A stretch of 64,000 bases of DNA from Paracoccus seriniphilus (GTDB lineage: Bacteria; Pseudomonadota; Alphaproteobacteria; Rhodobacterales; Rhodobacteraceae), in assembly GCF_028553745.1 (NCBI RefSeq), contig NZ_CP067129.1:788501-852500 (forward strand), given 5' to 3'. Of this stretch, positions 17,787-27,698 are shown in pieces (the first letter of the stretch is position 1; the number at the start of each line of letters is the position of its first letter). A model generated the notes under the pieces. It was not told the DNA's origin. It worked only from the letters and a program-made list of their open reading frames with translations, and did no database searches. The position numbers and the translations under genes were made by a program.

Positions 17787-18853
17787 GCAGCTTTTCCGAA
17801 GGGGGCGACCTCTTCAACCTGTTTCGATACATTACATTCAGGGCAGGCGCGGCGTTTTTTACCGCTTTGATCTTCGGATTCATTTTCGGGCGACCGCTGA
17901 TCAACTATCTGCGCAAGTCGCAGAAGAAAGGCCAGCCGATCCGCGATGACGGCCCCGAAGGCCACTTCGTCAAGGCAGGTACGCCCACCATGGGCGGGCT
18001 GCTGATCCTGTCGGCGCTGTTCTTTTCGACCCTGCTTTGGGCAAGGCTGGAAAACGGATATGTCTGGATCGTTCTGACCGTCACGGCGGGCTATGCCGCC
18101 ATCGGTTTCGCCGATGACTATGCCAAGGTCAGCAAGAACAACACCAAGGGCGTTTCCGGGCGCATCCGCATGGGGCTGGGGCTGGCACTGGCCTGCATTG
18201 CCTCGATCTGGGCGATGTGGCTGCATCCCGCGGAACTGAGTGGTCAGTTGGCCTTGCCGGTCTTCAAGAACGCACTGATCAATCTGGGCGTCTTCTTTGT
18301 CCCCTTCGCGATGATCGTGATCGTGGGTGCCGCCAATGCCGTGAACCTGACCGATGGTCTGGACGGGCTGGCCGTCATGCCGGTGATGATTGCGGCGGCC
18401 ACATTGGGGGTCATCGCCTATACGGTGGGGCGCGTTGATTTCACCGAATATCTGGGCGTGCATCACGTGCCCGGTTCGGGCGAGATCCTGATCTTCGTCG
18501 CGGCGCTGATCGGCGGCGGTCTGGGCTTCCTGTGGTATAACGCGCCACCCGCTGCGGTCTTCATGGGCGATACCGGCTCGCTGGCGCTTGGTGGTGCCTT
18601 GGGTGCCATTGCCGTGGTCACCAAGCACGAGATCGTGCTGGCCATCGTTGGCGGCCTGTTCGTGGTCGAGGCGCTGAGTGTGATCATCCAGGTGCTCTAT
18701 TTCAAACGCACCGGCAAGCGCGTGTTCCTGATGGCGCCGATCCACCACCATTTCGAGAAGAAAGGCTGGGCCGAGCCGCAGATCGTCATTCGATTCTGGA
18801 TCATTGCGCTTATCCTTGCGCTGATCGGTCTGGCGACGCTCAAGCTGCGCTAG
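17771..18853 (+). CDS. mraY: Phospho-MurNAc-pentapeptide translocase
   Basis: The 360-residue polytopic membrane protein has about ten helices. Signature segments are [18 protein letters not shown], the catalytic aspartates in [18 protein letters not shown], and the Mg-binding [11 protein letters not shown], followed by [11 protein letters not shown] near the C-terminus. It makes lipid I at the inner membrane. The start lies inside the 3' end of murF. Confidence 0.97.
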   Translation: MLYWLSSFSEGGDLFNLFRYITFRAGAAFFTALIFGFIFGRPLINYLRKSQKKGQPIRDDGPEGHFVKAGTPTMGGLLILSALFFSTLLWARLENGYVWIVLTVTAGYAAIGFADDYAKVSKNNTKGVSGRIRMGLGLALACIASIWAMWLHPAELSGQLALPVFKNALINLGVFFVPFAMIVIVGAANAVNLTDGLDGLAVMPVMIAAATLGVIAYTVGRVDFTEYLGVHHVPGSGEILIFVAALIGGGLGFLWYNAPPAAVFMGDTGSLALGGALGAIAVVTKHEIVLAIVGGLFVVEALSVIIQVLYFKRTGKRVFLMAPIHHHFEKKGWAEPQIVIRFWIIALILALIGLATLKLR

Positions 18854-18885
18854 GCGATCCGTCGCATTCATCAAGAGAGGTCGTC

Positions 18886-20289
18886 ATGATTCCCGTCGAA
18901 GGCGTTGAAAACCAGACTATTGCGGTGCTTGGGCTTGGCCGCTCGGGCAGGGCCACCGTGGCGGCGCTGACCGCCGGCGGGGCCAATGTCATCGCATGGG
19001 ATGACGGCAACGACACACGCGAGGCGGCTGCAGCAGAAGGCGTGCGGATCGTCGATCTGACCCGCGCGGAATCATGGCATGAGGTGACGGCGCTGATCGC
19101 CTCGCCGGGTATTGCGCATCTTTACCCCAAACCGCACCCGGTCATCGCACAGGCCTATGCGCTTGGGGTGCCGGTGGACAATGACATCGGCCTGTTCTTT
19201 CGCAGCTATGCCAACGAGGACTGGTCCTATTTCGACCGTGCGCCGCGCATCATTGCGGTCACGGGATCCAATGGCAAATCCACCACGACCGCGCTGATCC
19301 ATCATGTTCTGACCGAATGTGGCCGGCCCGCGCAGATGGGTGGCAATATCGGCACCGGTGTGCTGTCGCTTGAGCCCGCCGTCGATGGCGAGGTCGTGGT
19401 GCTGGAACTGTCCAGCTATCAGACCGATCTTGCCCGTGCGCTGACACCGGATGTCGCCGTCTTTACCAATCTTTCGCCCGACCATCTGGACCGTCATGGC
19501 GGTCCGGGGGGCTATTTCGCAGCCAAGCGACGGCTGTTTGCCGAAGGTGGGCCGGACCGCGCGGTGATTGGTGTTGATGAGGATCAGGGCCTGTATCTGG
19601 CAAACCAGCTGGGCATGGGACCATCCGATGATCGGGTCATCCGCATTTCGGCGGGGCAAAAGCTGGATCGCGCGGCATGGTCGGTCTTTGCGCGCAAGGG
19701 CTTCCTGTCGGAATACCGCAAGGGCCGTCAGGCCGCTTCGATCGATCTGCGCCAGATTTCCGGCCTGCCAGGTGCGCATAACCATCAGAATGCCTGTGCC
19801 GCCTATGCGGCCTGCCGCGCGGTTGGTCTGGCCCCGCGCCAGATCGAGGCCGCCTTCCACAGCTTTGCCGGTCTGCCCCATCGCAGCCAACTGGTGGCCG
19901 AAATTGGCGGCGTCAAATATGTGAATGACTCCAAGGCGACAAATGTCGATGCCGCGGCGAAAGCCCTGCAGGCCTTCTCGCATATCCGCTGGATCGGAGG
20001 CGGTCTGGGGAAAGAAGGCGGCATTTCCGATCTGCAGCCCTATCTGGGCAATGTGACCAAGGCCTATCTGATCGGCCATTCGGCGCGGGATTTCGCACTG
20101 GAGTTGGGTCAGACGCCCTACGAGATTTCGGACACGATGGAACAGGCTGTTCGTCAGGCCGCGGCGGATGCCGAGCCCGGTGATACCGTTTTGCTGGCAC
20201 CCGCAGCCGCCAGCTTTGACCAATACCCCAATTTCGAAAAGCGCGGCGAGGATTTCACCCGGCTGGTGCGGGCGCTTCAGGACAGCTAG
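18886..20289 (+). CDS. murD: UDP-MurNAc-L-alanine:D-glutamate ligase
   Basis: The 467-residue Mur ligase has an N-terminal Rossmann fold ([11 protein letters not shown]), P-loop [35 protein letters not shown] and NDSKATN, all typical of MurD. It adds D-Glu to UDP-MurNAc-L-Ala. GAGAGG stands upstream of the ATG at 18886. It is the last cell-wall gene in this part of the cluster. ftsW, murG, murC and murB, which normally come next, are absent: a convergent gene begins 23 bp later, so the dcw cluster is split here. Confidence 0.95.
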   Translation: MIPVEGVENQTIAVLGLGRSGRATVAALTAGGANVIAWDDGNDTREAAAAEGVRIVDLTRAESWHEVTALIASPGIAHLYPKPHPVIAQAYALGVPVDNDIGLFFRSYANEDWSYFDRAPRIIAVTGSNGKSTTTALIHHVLTECGRPAQMGGNIGTGVLSLEPAVDGEVVVLELSSYQTDLARALTPDVAVFTNLSPDHLDRHGGPGGYFAAKRRLFAEGGPDRAVIGVDEDQGLYLANQLGMGPSDDRVIRISAGQKLDRAAWSVFARKGFLSEYRKGRQAASIDLRQISGLPGAHNHQNACAAYAACRAVGLAPRQIEAAFHSFAGLPHRSQLVAEIGGVKYVNDSKATNVDAAAKALQAFSHIRWIGGGLGKEGGISDLQPYLGNVTKAYLIGHSARDFALELGQTPYEISDTMEQAVRQAAADAEPGDTVLLAPAAASFDQYPNFEKRGEDFTRLVRALQDS

Positions 20290-20312
20290 TCCGCGCCCGC
20301 CCGTTATCGCGA

Positions 20313-21404
20313 TCAGACCTCGACGGCGATCTTGCCCATCGGGTTCGAGCAGCAGGCCAGGATCCAGCCGTCCTCGATATCCTCGTCCGAGATGCCGCCG
20401 TTATGGACCATATGCACCTCGCCCGAGACCTTCTTGATCTTGCAGGTGCCACACAGACCAAAGGTGCAGCCTGACGGGATGTTCAGCCCCGCGCGCTTGG
20501 CGACAGCCAGCACGGTGTCGGTCTCGGCGCAGCCGGTCGTCACGCCGCTGGTGGTGAAGGAAATCTGTGCGCGGCTCTCCTCGTCGGGAATGACATCGTC
20601 CATCTCGGGCGATTCGGCTTCGGATTCCACCGGCGCGCCAAAGCTTTCCTGATGGTAGTGGTCCATGTCGTAACCCAGCGCGATCAGCATGTCGCGCACG
20701 GCCTGCATGAAGGGCTCGGGGCCACAGCAGAACACCTCGCGCTCCAGATAATCCGAGGCCATCAGCCCCAGCATGATCTGGCTGAGACGGCCCTGATAGC
20801 CATGCCAGGTCTTGAACGGTTCAGGCTCTTCGACGGTGAAACGCAATTGCAGGCCGGGCGAACGGTGGGCGAATTGCTCCAGCCGCTGGCGGAAGATGAT
20901 GTCCGAGGGACGGCGCGCGGCATGGACAAAGACGATGTCATGGTCCTCGCCACTGTCCCAGGCCCAGGTGGTCATCGACATCATCGGGGTGATGCCCGAA
21001 CCGGCGGAGATGAACAGATATTTGCGCGCCGGATGGCGGTGGGACGAGAAGATCCCCGACGGCCCATAGGCGCGGATCTTCATGCCGGGTTTCAGGTTGT
21101 CCATCATCCAGCGCGTGGCGATGGATGTCGCCTGTGCCTTGGCGGTGACGGAAATCGACAGCGGCCGGGACGGAGAAGAGGACAGCGTATAGGTCCGCTG
21201 GACATTTCCGGCCTGACCCTTTGACGGATCAACCGGCAGGTCCAGCGTAATAAACTGACCGGGCTGATAATCGAACCAGGCCCCCGAGGGAGACCGGAAG
21301 GTGAAGGTCCAGGTATCGGCCGTTTCGGGGACGATCTGGGTGCATTCCAGCATTTCGGAATCGTCCCATGGCTCGACGGCCCAGTTCGTGCGGGTTCGTG
21401 TCAT
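20313..21404 (-). CDS. gbcB: Glycine betaine monooxygenase reductase component (GbcB-like)
   Basis: The 363-residue flavin reductase has an FAD-binding barrel (RTYTLSSSP), an NAD(P)-binding domain (FISAGSGITPMMSM, CCGPEPFM), and a C-terminal plant-type 2Fe-2S domain with CTFGLCGTC and a fourth Cys in LACC. It passes electrons from NAD(P)H to a Rieske oxygenase, which is the adjacent gene 6 bp upstream. The pair matches GbcA/GbcB, which demethylate glycine betaine to dimethylglycine. Carnitine or stachydrine oxygenase reductases are close alternatives. Confidence 0.8.
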   Translation of the reverse strand: MTRTRTNWAVEPWDDSEMLECTQIVPETADTWTFTFRSPSGAWFDYQPGQFITLDLPVDPSKGQAGNVQRTYTLSSSPSRPLSISVTAKAQATSIATRWMMDNLKPGMKIRAYGPSGIFSSHRHPARKYLFISAGSGITPMMSMTTWAWDSGEDHDIVFVHAARRPSDIIFRQRLEQFAHRSPGLQLRFTVEEPEPFKTWHGYQGRLSQIMLGLMASDYLEREVFCCGPEPFMQAVRDMLIALGYDMDHYHQESFGAPVESEAESPEMDDVIPDEESRAQISFTTSGVTTGCAETDTVLAVAKRAGLNIPSGCTFGLCGTCKIKKVSGEVHMVHNGGISDEDIEDGWILACCSNPMGKIAVEV

Positions 21405-21410
21405 CGCGTT

Positions 21411-22646
21411 CTACTCTGCTGCCGTTTGCAGTCCAAGGCGTTCGGTCATGGTGGCGCAATACCAATCGACCAGATGGATCACGCCGGCTTCCTGGCTGGG
21501 GGAATAGGGGCCGGGTTCATAGGCGGGGCTGAGAATTCCGGCCTGGTTTTCCTCGACGACGCGGCGGTCTTCGTCATTCGTGGCCAGCCAGACTTCGGTC
21601 AGCTTCTGAAGATCGTAATCCTCGCCCTCGACCGCATCCTTGTGGACCAGCCATTTCGTCGTGACCTCGGTTTCGGTCGGGCTGATCGGCAGGATGCGGA
21701 AGACGATCGCATGATCGGGCAGAAAGTGGTTCCAGCTGGACGGGAAGTGATAGAACATCAGCGCCCCGGCGTCATTCCACGGGATCGTCCCCATGCGCCG
21801 CGACACGGCGGCCTTGCCCGACATGGTGAAGCTTTCGGCATCGTCCATCAGCGGCACGCGGGCAAGACGCCATTGCATGTTGTCGCCATGGACAAAGCGC
21901 GACGGCAGGTTCGCCTTGTCGCAGCGGTCCCAATGCGCAAGGATTTCGGGGCTGGCGGCATTGGGCCCCTCCATCACCGTCATCAGCGGATCGTCGGAAT
22001 AGGTGCGGCACAGCGAGGGGTGCGAGCCGCCGCAGTGATAGCATTCGCGGTTGTTTTCCAGAACCAGTTTCCAGTTGCCCTTTTCGATGATGGTCGAGCT
22101 GTGGGCGACCTTGGATTCGGCCAGTGCGCTTGGCCCGACATAGCGCATCAGGTTCTGGGCCAGATCGGCCAGCGATGGCGGCACGGGGGCGACGCAGACA
22201 AAGATCATGCCGCCGATATCGGCGCAATGCACCGGCTTCAGCCCGTATCTGGACGGATCAAACCCTTCCCCCATGTCACGGGCATAAAGAAGCTTGCCGT
22301 CCAGATCATAGGTCCATTGATGATAGGGGCAGACCAGCTTCGGGCTGCTGCCCGAGGTCTTGGGACACAAGCGCTGCCCGCGGTGGCGGCAGACATTGTG
22401 GAAGGCCCGCACGCGGCCATCGGCACCGCGCACGATGATGACCGGGTATTCGCCCAGTTGCAGGGTCGAAAAACTGCCGGTCCTGGCAATCTCACATGAG
22501 GGAATGGCAAAGACCCACTCGCGATACCAGATCTGCTGCAGGTCGTCCTGCAGCGCCTGTTCACCGCAATATAGTTCGCGGGGCAGGGAAAATCCGGGTT
22601 GCCGTGAGGCGATGAGTCGGGCGGTCGAATATGGCTGGGTCATCAC
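21411..22646 (-). CDS. gbcA: Rieske aromatic-ring-hydroxylating-type oxygenase, glycine betaine monooxygenase subunit (GbcA-like)
   Basis: The 411-residue product has an N-terminal Rieske domain with CRHRG (Cys-x-His) and CPYHQW (Cys-x2-His), and a catalytic domain whose mononuclear iron ligands lie in NNRECYHCGGSHPSL. Its overall pattern fits GbcA-type glycine betaine oxygenases. It removes a methyl group as formaldehyde using O2 and electrons from the downstream reductase. No dimethylglycine or sarcosine oxidase genes are adjacent, so the rest of betaine catabolism lies elsewhere. Confidence 0.82.
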   Translation of the reverse strand: MMTQPYSTARLIASRQPGFSLPRELYCGEQALQDDLQQIWYREWVFAIPSCEIARTGSFSTLQLGEYPVIIVRGADGRVRAFHNVCRHRGQRLCPKTSGSSPKLVCPYHQWTYDLDGKLLYARDMGEGFDPSRYGLKPVHCADIGGMIFVCVAPVPPSLADLAQNLMRYVGPSALAESKVAHSSTIIEKGNWKLVLENNRECYHCGGSHPSLCRTYSDDPLMTVMEGPNAASPEILAHWDRCDKANLPSRFVHGDNMQWRLARVPLMDDAESFTMSGKAAVSRRMGTIPWNDAGALMFYHFPSSWNHFLPDHAIVFRILPISPTETEVTTKWLVHKDAVEGEDYDLQKLTEVWLATNDEDRRVVEENQAGILSPAYEPGPYSPSQEAGVIHLVDWYCATMTERLGLQTAAE

Positions 22647-22727
22647 GCACCTGCTGTGAATGGCGCTGGTTCAGGTTCAACCGCCACAGTAATCGTCACA
22701 GGCTGCGAGGACGTCCATTTTGCGACA

Positions 22728-22753
22728 TCACATTTGTCAAATCAGACATGTGA
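22728..22753. promoter_or_regulatory. Inverted repeat TCACAT-N14-ATGTGA between gbcA and the DUF475 gene
   Basis: TCACAT (22728-22733) and ATGTGA (22748-22753) face each other across 14 bp in the 230-bp divergent gap. It lies about 80 bp upstream of the gbcA start and about 125 bp upstream of the other gene. It may be an operator; no regulator is assigned. Confidence 0.35.
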
Positions 22754-22876
22754 CGAAAACGCGAAAAGAAACTGCGACCCTGTGGTGCCCGCGTCACGAG
22801 GCATGACGTGACGTGCGACTGCTTGCTGTCCCTGCGTGGGGCGAATATCTGTCACCTGTCTTGGAAAGGATACCGC

Positions 22877-23926
22877 ATGCGCACGACGCTCTCCTATCTT
22901 CGTTGGCCGTTGATCGTGACAGGGCTGGGCATCGCGCTTGCAGGTTATCTGGGATGGGAGTTCTCGCATGATTCCGGCGGGGCGCTGTCATTTCTGCTGA
23001 TCGCGCTTGTCCTGGCGGTGCTGGAAATCTCGCTGTCATTCGACAATGCGATCGTCAATGCCAACAAGCTGCAAGAGATGTCCCCGCAATGGCAGCGCCG
23101 CTTTCTGACCTGGGGCATTCTGATCGCGGTCTTCGGAATGCGGATTGTCTTCCCGCTGATGATCGTGGTGATCGCCGCGCAGATCGGGCCTGTTCAGGCC
23201 ATCGAACTGGCCGCCGCCCATCCCGCCGAATATGCCGAGCTGATCCGTGACGCGCATCTGCCCATTGCTGCCTTTGGCGGATCGTTCCTCATGCTGGTCG
23301 CGCTGAGCTTCTTTTTTGACCAATCCAAGGAGGTTCACTGGATTGGCAGGCTGGAACGCGGGCTGAGGGCCTGCGGATCGGTGCGCGGCATGGAGGTGGG
23401 ATTCGTTCTGGTTTTCATCCTGATCTTCGTCTGGCTGTTGCCGGTGCGTGACGAGCGGCTGTTCATGTTCAGCGCCATGTGGGGCATCGTCACCTTTCTG
23501 GCGGTGGATGCCCTGGGCCATGTGCTGGACAGATGGGGCAATGCGCAGGCCGCATCCTGCACCATGGGAACGGCGCGCGCGGGGCTGGGTGCCTTTCTTT
23601 ACCTGGAGGTTCTGGACGCCTCGTTCAGCTTTGACGGCGTGATCGGAGCCTTTGCCCTGACGCAGAACCTGTTCCTGATTGCCATCGGGCTGGGCATCGG
23701 GGCGATGTATGTGCGCTCGATGACGGTCATGCTGGTCGAAAAGGGCACCCTGGCCGAGTTCCGCTATCTTGAACATGGGGCCTTCTGGTCGATCCTGACC
23801 CTGTCGATCATCATGTTCGGACAGACCATGTGGCATCTGCCCGAGGTGGTCACCGGTCTGCTGGGGGCGGGGTTCATCGCCACCGCATTCGTCAGTTCGG
23901 TCCTGTGGAACCGCCGCCATGGCTGA
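22877..23926 (+). CDS. DUF475 / TerC-like integral membrane protein
   Basis: The 349-residue product has about nine hydrophobic segments. The motif LEISLSFDNAIVNANKL near the N-terminus and EVLDASFSFDGVIGAFALT in the second half are the paired S-F-D-N/G motifs of the TerC-like DUF475 family. TerC relatives are linked to tellurite tolerance and metal efflux, but DUF475 itself is not characterised. The ATG at 22877 is preferred over upstream starts because GGAAAGGA stands 8 nt before it. It overlaps the next gene by 8 nt. Confidence 0.75.
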   Translation: MRTTLSYLRWPLIVTGLGIALAGYLGWEFSHDSGGALSFLLIALVLAVLEISLSFDNAIVNANKLQEMSPQWQRRFLTWGILIAVFGMRIVFPLMIVVIAAQIGPVQAIELAAAHPAEYAELIRDAHLPIAAFGGSFLMLVALSFFFDQSKEVHWIGRLERGLRACGSVRGMEVGFVLVFILIFVWLLPVRDERLFMFSAMWGIVTFLAVDALGHVLDRWGNAQAASCTMGTARAGLGAFLYLEVLDASFSFDGVIGAFALTQNLFLIAIGLGIGAMYVRSMTVMLVEKGTLAEFRYLEHGAFWSILTLSIIMFGQTMWHLPEVVTGLLGAGFIATAFVSSVLWNRRHG

Positions 23927-25136
23927 AGCGGGTGCGACCGAATGGATCCTTCTGGGCAGCTTTGCCACTGCCCTTGCCATTCTGGTCAATCCCCGCCTGC
24001 GCCACTCGCCGAAATGGGGGGCCATGGTCACGCCGCTGGCCTCGATCATCGGCAGCGGTTTCCTGGTGTCGGTACCGCTGCTTGCCTCGCGCCTTGGAAT
24101 CTGGTCGGTGGTCGCGATTTGCGGGCTGTGCCTGTTGGCGTGGTTCATCGGCGGTGCCATCCGTTTCAACATCGCCCATGCAGAGCCGCTTTGCACCCTC
24201 GGCGGGCGTGATGTCCTGAATCGGGTCGAGCGCGGGTCGCATCTGGTTCTGGCCGCGGCCTATTTCGTGTCGGTCACATATTACCTGGCCCTGCTGGGGG
24301 CCTTTGTCGTCAAGCTGACCGGGGCGGACTGGCCGGTGATGGGCACGATGATCGCCTCGGCCTTCGTGATCGGCATCTGTGCCATGGGCGTCACGCGCGG
24401 TCTGTCGGGGGTCGAGCGCGCGGAAAAGCTGACCGTAGCCATGAACCTGTCGGCAATCCTTGCGCTGCTTGTCACATTGCTATGGCGAGACGGCCATCTG
24501 GCATCGGCGGCCTGGCATTCAGTGCCTGTCACGACCGCATATGCGGCGGGGGATCAGCTGCGCTTTCTGATGGGCCTCCTGATCGTCGTGCAGGGTTTCG
24601 AGACGACTCGTTTCACGGGCGACATGTATGATGCGCCAGCGCGTATCCGCGCAATGAAGCGGGCGCAAATCCTGTCATCTCTGATCTATGTAGTCTTCTT
24701 CACGCTGATGATTCCGCTTTACGGGCAGTTTCAGGAAGAAACCGATGTTGCAGGCTTTATCGGCGTGATCGGGGTCGTCTCACCACTCCTGCCCTTGCTG
24801 ATGGTCATGGGGGCGGTGGCCAGCCAGTTCTCTGCTGCCGTGGCCGATTCGATTGGCAGCAGCGAGTTGGTGACCGACCTTCTCCGGGGGCGGATGGGGC
24901 AGGCCGCCGCCTATTGGCTGATCGGCGGGGTCGCGCTGTCGCTGTTGTGGCTGACGGATGTGACGGCCATCGTGGCATTGGCCAGCCGGGCCTTCGCGCT
25001 GTTCTATGCGCTGCAATGCGGGGTTGCGGCCATCGTCGCGCATCGGCGGGGCCAGATGGCGAGATCGGCATGGTATGGCATTCTGGGTCTGGCCTGCGCG
25101 GCGACGGCAATCTTCGGACTGCCTGCCGAAGGCTAG
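23919..25136 (+). CDS. Polytopic membrane protein, probable APC-superfamily-like transporter
   Basis: The 405-residue product has about eleven hydrophobic helices. An early segment PLASIIGSGFLVSVPLLA resembles the glycine-rich first helix of amino acid-polyamine-organocation transporters, and GFETTRFTGDMYD recalls their sixth helix. No closer relative is recognised. The 8-nt overlap with the DUF475 gene implies co-translation. It converges with the emfourin-like gene only 8 bp downstream. Transport function is inferred from fold only. Confidence 0.6.
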   Translation: MAEAGATEWILLGSFATALAILVNPRLRHSPKWGAMVTPLASIIGSGFLVSVPLLASRLGIWSVVAICGLCLLAWFIGGAIRFNIAHAEPLCTLGGRDVLNRVERGSHLVLAAAYFVSVTYYLALLGAFVVKLTGADWPVMGTMIASAFVIGICAMGVTRGLSGVERAEKLTVAMNLSAILALLVTLLWRDGHLASAAWHSVPVTTAYAAGDQLRFLMGLLIVVQGFETTRFTGDMYDAPARIRAMKRAQILSSLIYVVFFTLMIPLYGQFQEETDVAGFIGVIGVVSPLLPLLMVMGAVASQFSAAVADSIGSSELVTDLLRGRMGQAAAYWLIGGVALSLLWLTDVTAIVALASRAFALFYALQCGVAAIVAHRRGQMARSAWYGILGLACAATAIFGLPAEG

Positions 25137-25144
25137 CCTTGCCG

Positions 25145-25459
25145 TCAGAAGCGGTCCAGCAGGTCCAGCGTGTCGGGGGGCAGCTGGTCTTCGCGCAGGA
25201 TGAAATTCTGCGGCGCATCGCTGCCCTGGATGATGGTGATCGAATAGGTCACGCGATCCGCGCAGTTGTTGCAGGGCGTGCGCGCCAGCCGCGCCAGTTC
25301 CGCAGGGCCGAAGGCCTCGCAGAGCTCCTGCCGCAAGGGCCCGACCTGTTGATCCACGTCGATACGTTTGTGCAGGGCTGATGCCGCGATACCACCAAAG
25401 CCGCCCTGTGACGCGATTTCTATGATCATAGCGACGCACCCGCCCGAAATGACACCCAT
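25145..25459 (-). CDS. Emfourin-like inhibitor of the adjacent M4 protease
   Basis: A roughly 104-residue protein with IEIASQGGFGGIA near the N-terminus and a middle segment with a CNNC pair. The Gly-Gly-Phe start and the position directly downstream of a protealysin-like gene (15 bp gap) match emfourin, the slow-binding inhibitor described with protealysin in Serratia. AGGA lies about 8 nt before the ATG at 25459; the family would also fit the ATG at 25429. The protein has no signal peptide and probably restrains the protease inside the cell. Confidence 0.68.
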   Translation of the reverse strand: MGVISGGCVAMIIEIASQGGFGGIAASALHKRIDVDQQVGPLRQELCEAFGPAELARLARTPCNNCADRVTYSITIIQGSDAPQNFILREDQLPPDTLDLLDRF

Positions 25460-25474
25460 CACGAGATCCTAGTC

Positions 25475-26572
25475 TCAGATCCCGATTCCAACAAGTTTCC
25501 ACGCCCGGCGGAGCAGCAACGTTTCCGAACTGCCCGATCCGCTCAGTTCCGAGGCAGCGGCCAGGGTCTGATCTGCCCAATCGGTAAAAGTGGCCATCGG
25601 GTTGTTCAGCCGCTGCAAGGCGCGATACCAGATCCGCCCGGGCAGTTCCCATGCACGTCCGCCGATATAGTTGCAGAACAGGTAGAAGGCATGGTTGGGG
25701 ATGCCGGAATTGATGTGAACGCCACCGTTGTCATCCGTGGTGGTGACAAAGTGATCCATATGCCAGGGCTGGGGATCCTTGCCCAGCAGATCATCGGCAT
25801 AGGCGGTGCCCGGCGCCTTCATGCTGCGCAGCGCCGCGCCATTGACGCCGGGTCCCAGGATGCCCCGCCCGACCAGCCAGTCGGCTTCATGAACCTGCTG
25901 GCCCAGCCGCCGCTGCAACGCCAGGCTGCCGAACACATCGGCGATGCTTTCGTTCAGTGCCCCGGACTGGTTCTCATAGATCAGCCCGCCCGAATGCTGG
26001 ATCACGCCATGGGTCATCTCATGCCCGATGACCGACAATTCCAGAAATGTGCGAAACACCTCTCCGTCGCCGGTGCCATAGGCCATCTGCGTGCCGTTCC
26101 AGAAGGCGTTGTTGTAATTGCGACGGTGGCGGACCGTCGCGACCAGAGGCATGCCCGATCCGTCCAGAGAGTTGCGGCCATATTCTTCGGCAAAAAGTGA
26201 GAACACATCGCCGGCCCCGTCATAGGCCCGGTCCACGTCGTCGTCCCCGGTGGGCGGATCACCTTCATTGCGGATCAGCTTGCCGGGCAGGGCAGCCTTG
26301 AACTGGCCGTCGTGGATGCGCCGCTCGGGACAGCAGGGCTCTCCGCTATCGGTCAGCGCATGGCTTTCAAAAGGGCCCGAGGCGCCCGCGGTGCCCGGCG
26401 TCATGTCGGCATGTTCGCTGCGCTGATCGCGCAGCTTTTCGGTCTGCTTCAGCAATGTGCGGGCCATGCGCGCGGTGCTTTCATCGCCCCGCAGCGCCAG
26501 AACCCGCAGCATATGTGGAGGAATGATGCAGGTTATCGGGTGATGCGTTGAACAGGACAAGGAAAGGCACAT
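25475..26572 (-). CDS. M4-family metalloprotease, protealysin-like
   Basis: The 365-residue product has a short propeptide containing CIIPPHML (residues 15-22), the hallmark of protealysin-type precursors, instead of the long propeptide and signal sequence of thermolysin. The zinc site is HEMTH (H184, E185, H188) with the distal Glu in NESIADVFG; the catalytic His lies in HINSGIPNHAF. No signal peptide is visible, so it may be cytoplasmic or leave by an unusual route. The frame is open to an ATG at 26611 preceded by AAGGGG, so a longer N-terminus is possible. Probably co-transcribed with the emfourin-like gene. Confidence 0.88.
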   Translation of the reverse strand: MCLSLSCSTHHPITCIIPPHMLRVLALRGDESTARMARTLLKQTEKLRDQRSEHADMTPGTAGASGPFESHALTDSGEPCCPERRIHDGQFKAALPGKLIRNEGDPPTGDDDVDRAYDGAGDVFSLFAEEYGRNSLDGSGMPLVATVRHRRNYNNAFWNGTQMAYGTGDGEVFRTFLELSVIGHEMTHGVIQHSGGLIYENQSGALNESIADVFGSLALQRRLGQQVHEADWLVGRGILGPGVNGAALRSMKAPGTAYADDLLGKDPQPWHMDHFVTTTDDNGGVHINSGIPNHAFYLFCNYIGGRAWELPGRIWYRALQRLNNPMATFTDWADQTLAAASELSGSGSSETLLLRRAWKLVGIGI

Positions 26573-26689
26573 CTGGCGACCCCATGCTTGATTGCCTGCC
26601 CAGTCTACCATGGCTTGCCCCTTGTCGCATCAGACAAGAATGCCCGCGCCATTTCAGGCGCGGACAGATCAAGTCAGCTTCAGCCGGTC

Positions 26690-27697
26690 TCAGGCGATGC
26701 GGGCGCCGGTCTCGCGATCGAACAGATGCAGGCTCTTGCGGTCGAAGCTCAGGCGCAGCGTGTCGGACAGTTCGGAATCCGAAGGCAGCGCGATCGTCAG
26801 CTTTTCGCCGCCGGTCTGGCCATGGACCAGACGTTGCGCGCCCAGTTCCTCGACAGCCAGCACATCCATCAGGATCGGCCCTTCCGCCTCGACGCTCAGA
26901 TCCTCGGGGCGGATACCGATCATTCCGGCATGGGCTGTGCCCGGCAGATGCGGAACGGCGCGGGAATCGATCAGATTCATGGCCGGGCTGCCGATGAAGC
27001 TGGCGACAAAGGCCGATGCCGGGCGGCGGTAAACCTCCAGCGGGGTGCCGATCTGTTCGACCCGGCCACCATTCAGCACGACCAGGCGATCGGCCAATGT
27101 CATTGCCTCAAGCTGGTCATGGGTCACATAGATCGAGGTTGTCCGCAGACGTTTCTGCAACTCCTTGATTTCCAGGCGCATGGCGACGCGCAGCTTGGCA
27201 TCCAGATTGGACAGGGGCTCGTCGAACAGGAAGGCAGCCGGTTCGCGCACGATGGCCCGCCCCATGGCAACCCGCTGACGCTGACCGCCCGACAGGGCGC
27301 GAGGCTTGCGGTCCAGAAAACTGCCGATCTGCAGGATCTCGGCGGCGATATTCACGCGACGGTCGATCTCGGCCTTGGGCGTGCGCCGGTTCTTCAGACC
27401 ATAGGCCAGGTTCTGTCGCACGGACATATGCGGATAAAGCGCATAGTTCTGGAACACCATCGCGATGTCGCGATCAGCCGGCTCGATCTGGTTTACCACG
27501 CGGTCGCCGATGCGGACTTCGCCATCGGTGATGCTTTCAAGGCCGGCGACCATGCGCAGCAGGGTGGACTTGCCGCAGCCCGAAGGGCCGACCAGAACGA
27601 TGAATTCGCCATCCGCGATGTCGAGATTCACATTGCCCACCGCGCGTGCGCCACCCGGATAGACCTTGCCGAGATTGTTGAGTGTAATTGAGGCCAC
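26690..27697 (-). CDS. ugpC: sn-glycerol-3-phosphate ABC transporter ATP-binding protein
   Basis: The 335-residue MalK/UgpC-type ATPase has Walker [10 protein letters not shown], signature [14 protein letters not shown], Walker [15 protein letters not shown], the H-loop in VTHDQLEAM, and a C-terminal TOBE regulatory domain (about 240-335). It energises uptake through UgpA and UgpE. The start is GTG at 27697, one base after the ugpE stop. It is the last gene of ugpBAEC; no ugpQ follows. Confidence 0.9.
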   Translation of the reverse strand: MASITLNNLGKVYPGGARAVGNVNLDIADGEFIVLVGPSGCGKSTLLRMVAGLESITDGEVRIGDRVVNQIEPADRDIAMVFQNYALYPHMSVRQNLAYGLKNRRTPKAEIDRRVNIAAEILQIGSFLDRKPRALSGGQRQRVAMGRAIVREPAAFLFDEPLSNLDAKLRVAMRLEIKELQKRLRTTSIYVTHDQLEAMTLADRLVVLNGGRVEQIGTPLEVYRRPASAFVASFIGSPAMNLIDSRAVPHLPGTAHAGMIGIRPEDLSVEAEGPILMDVLAVEELGAQRLVHGQTGGEKLTIALPSDSELSDTLRLSFDRKSLHLFDRETGARIA

Positions 27698-27698
27698 G

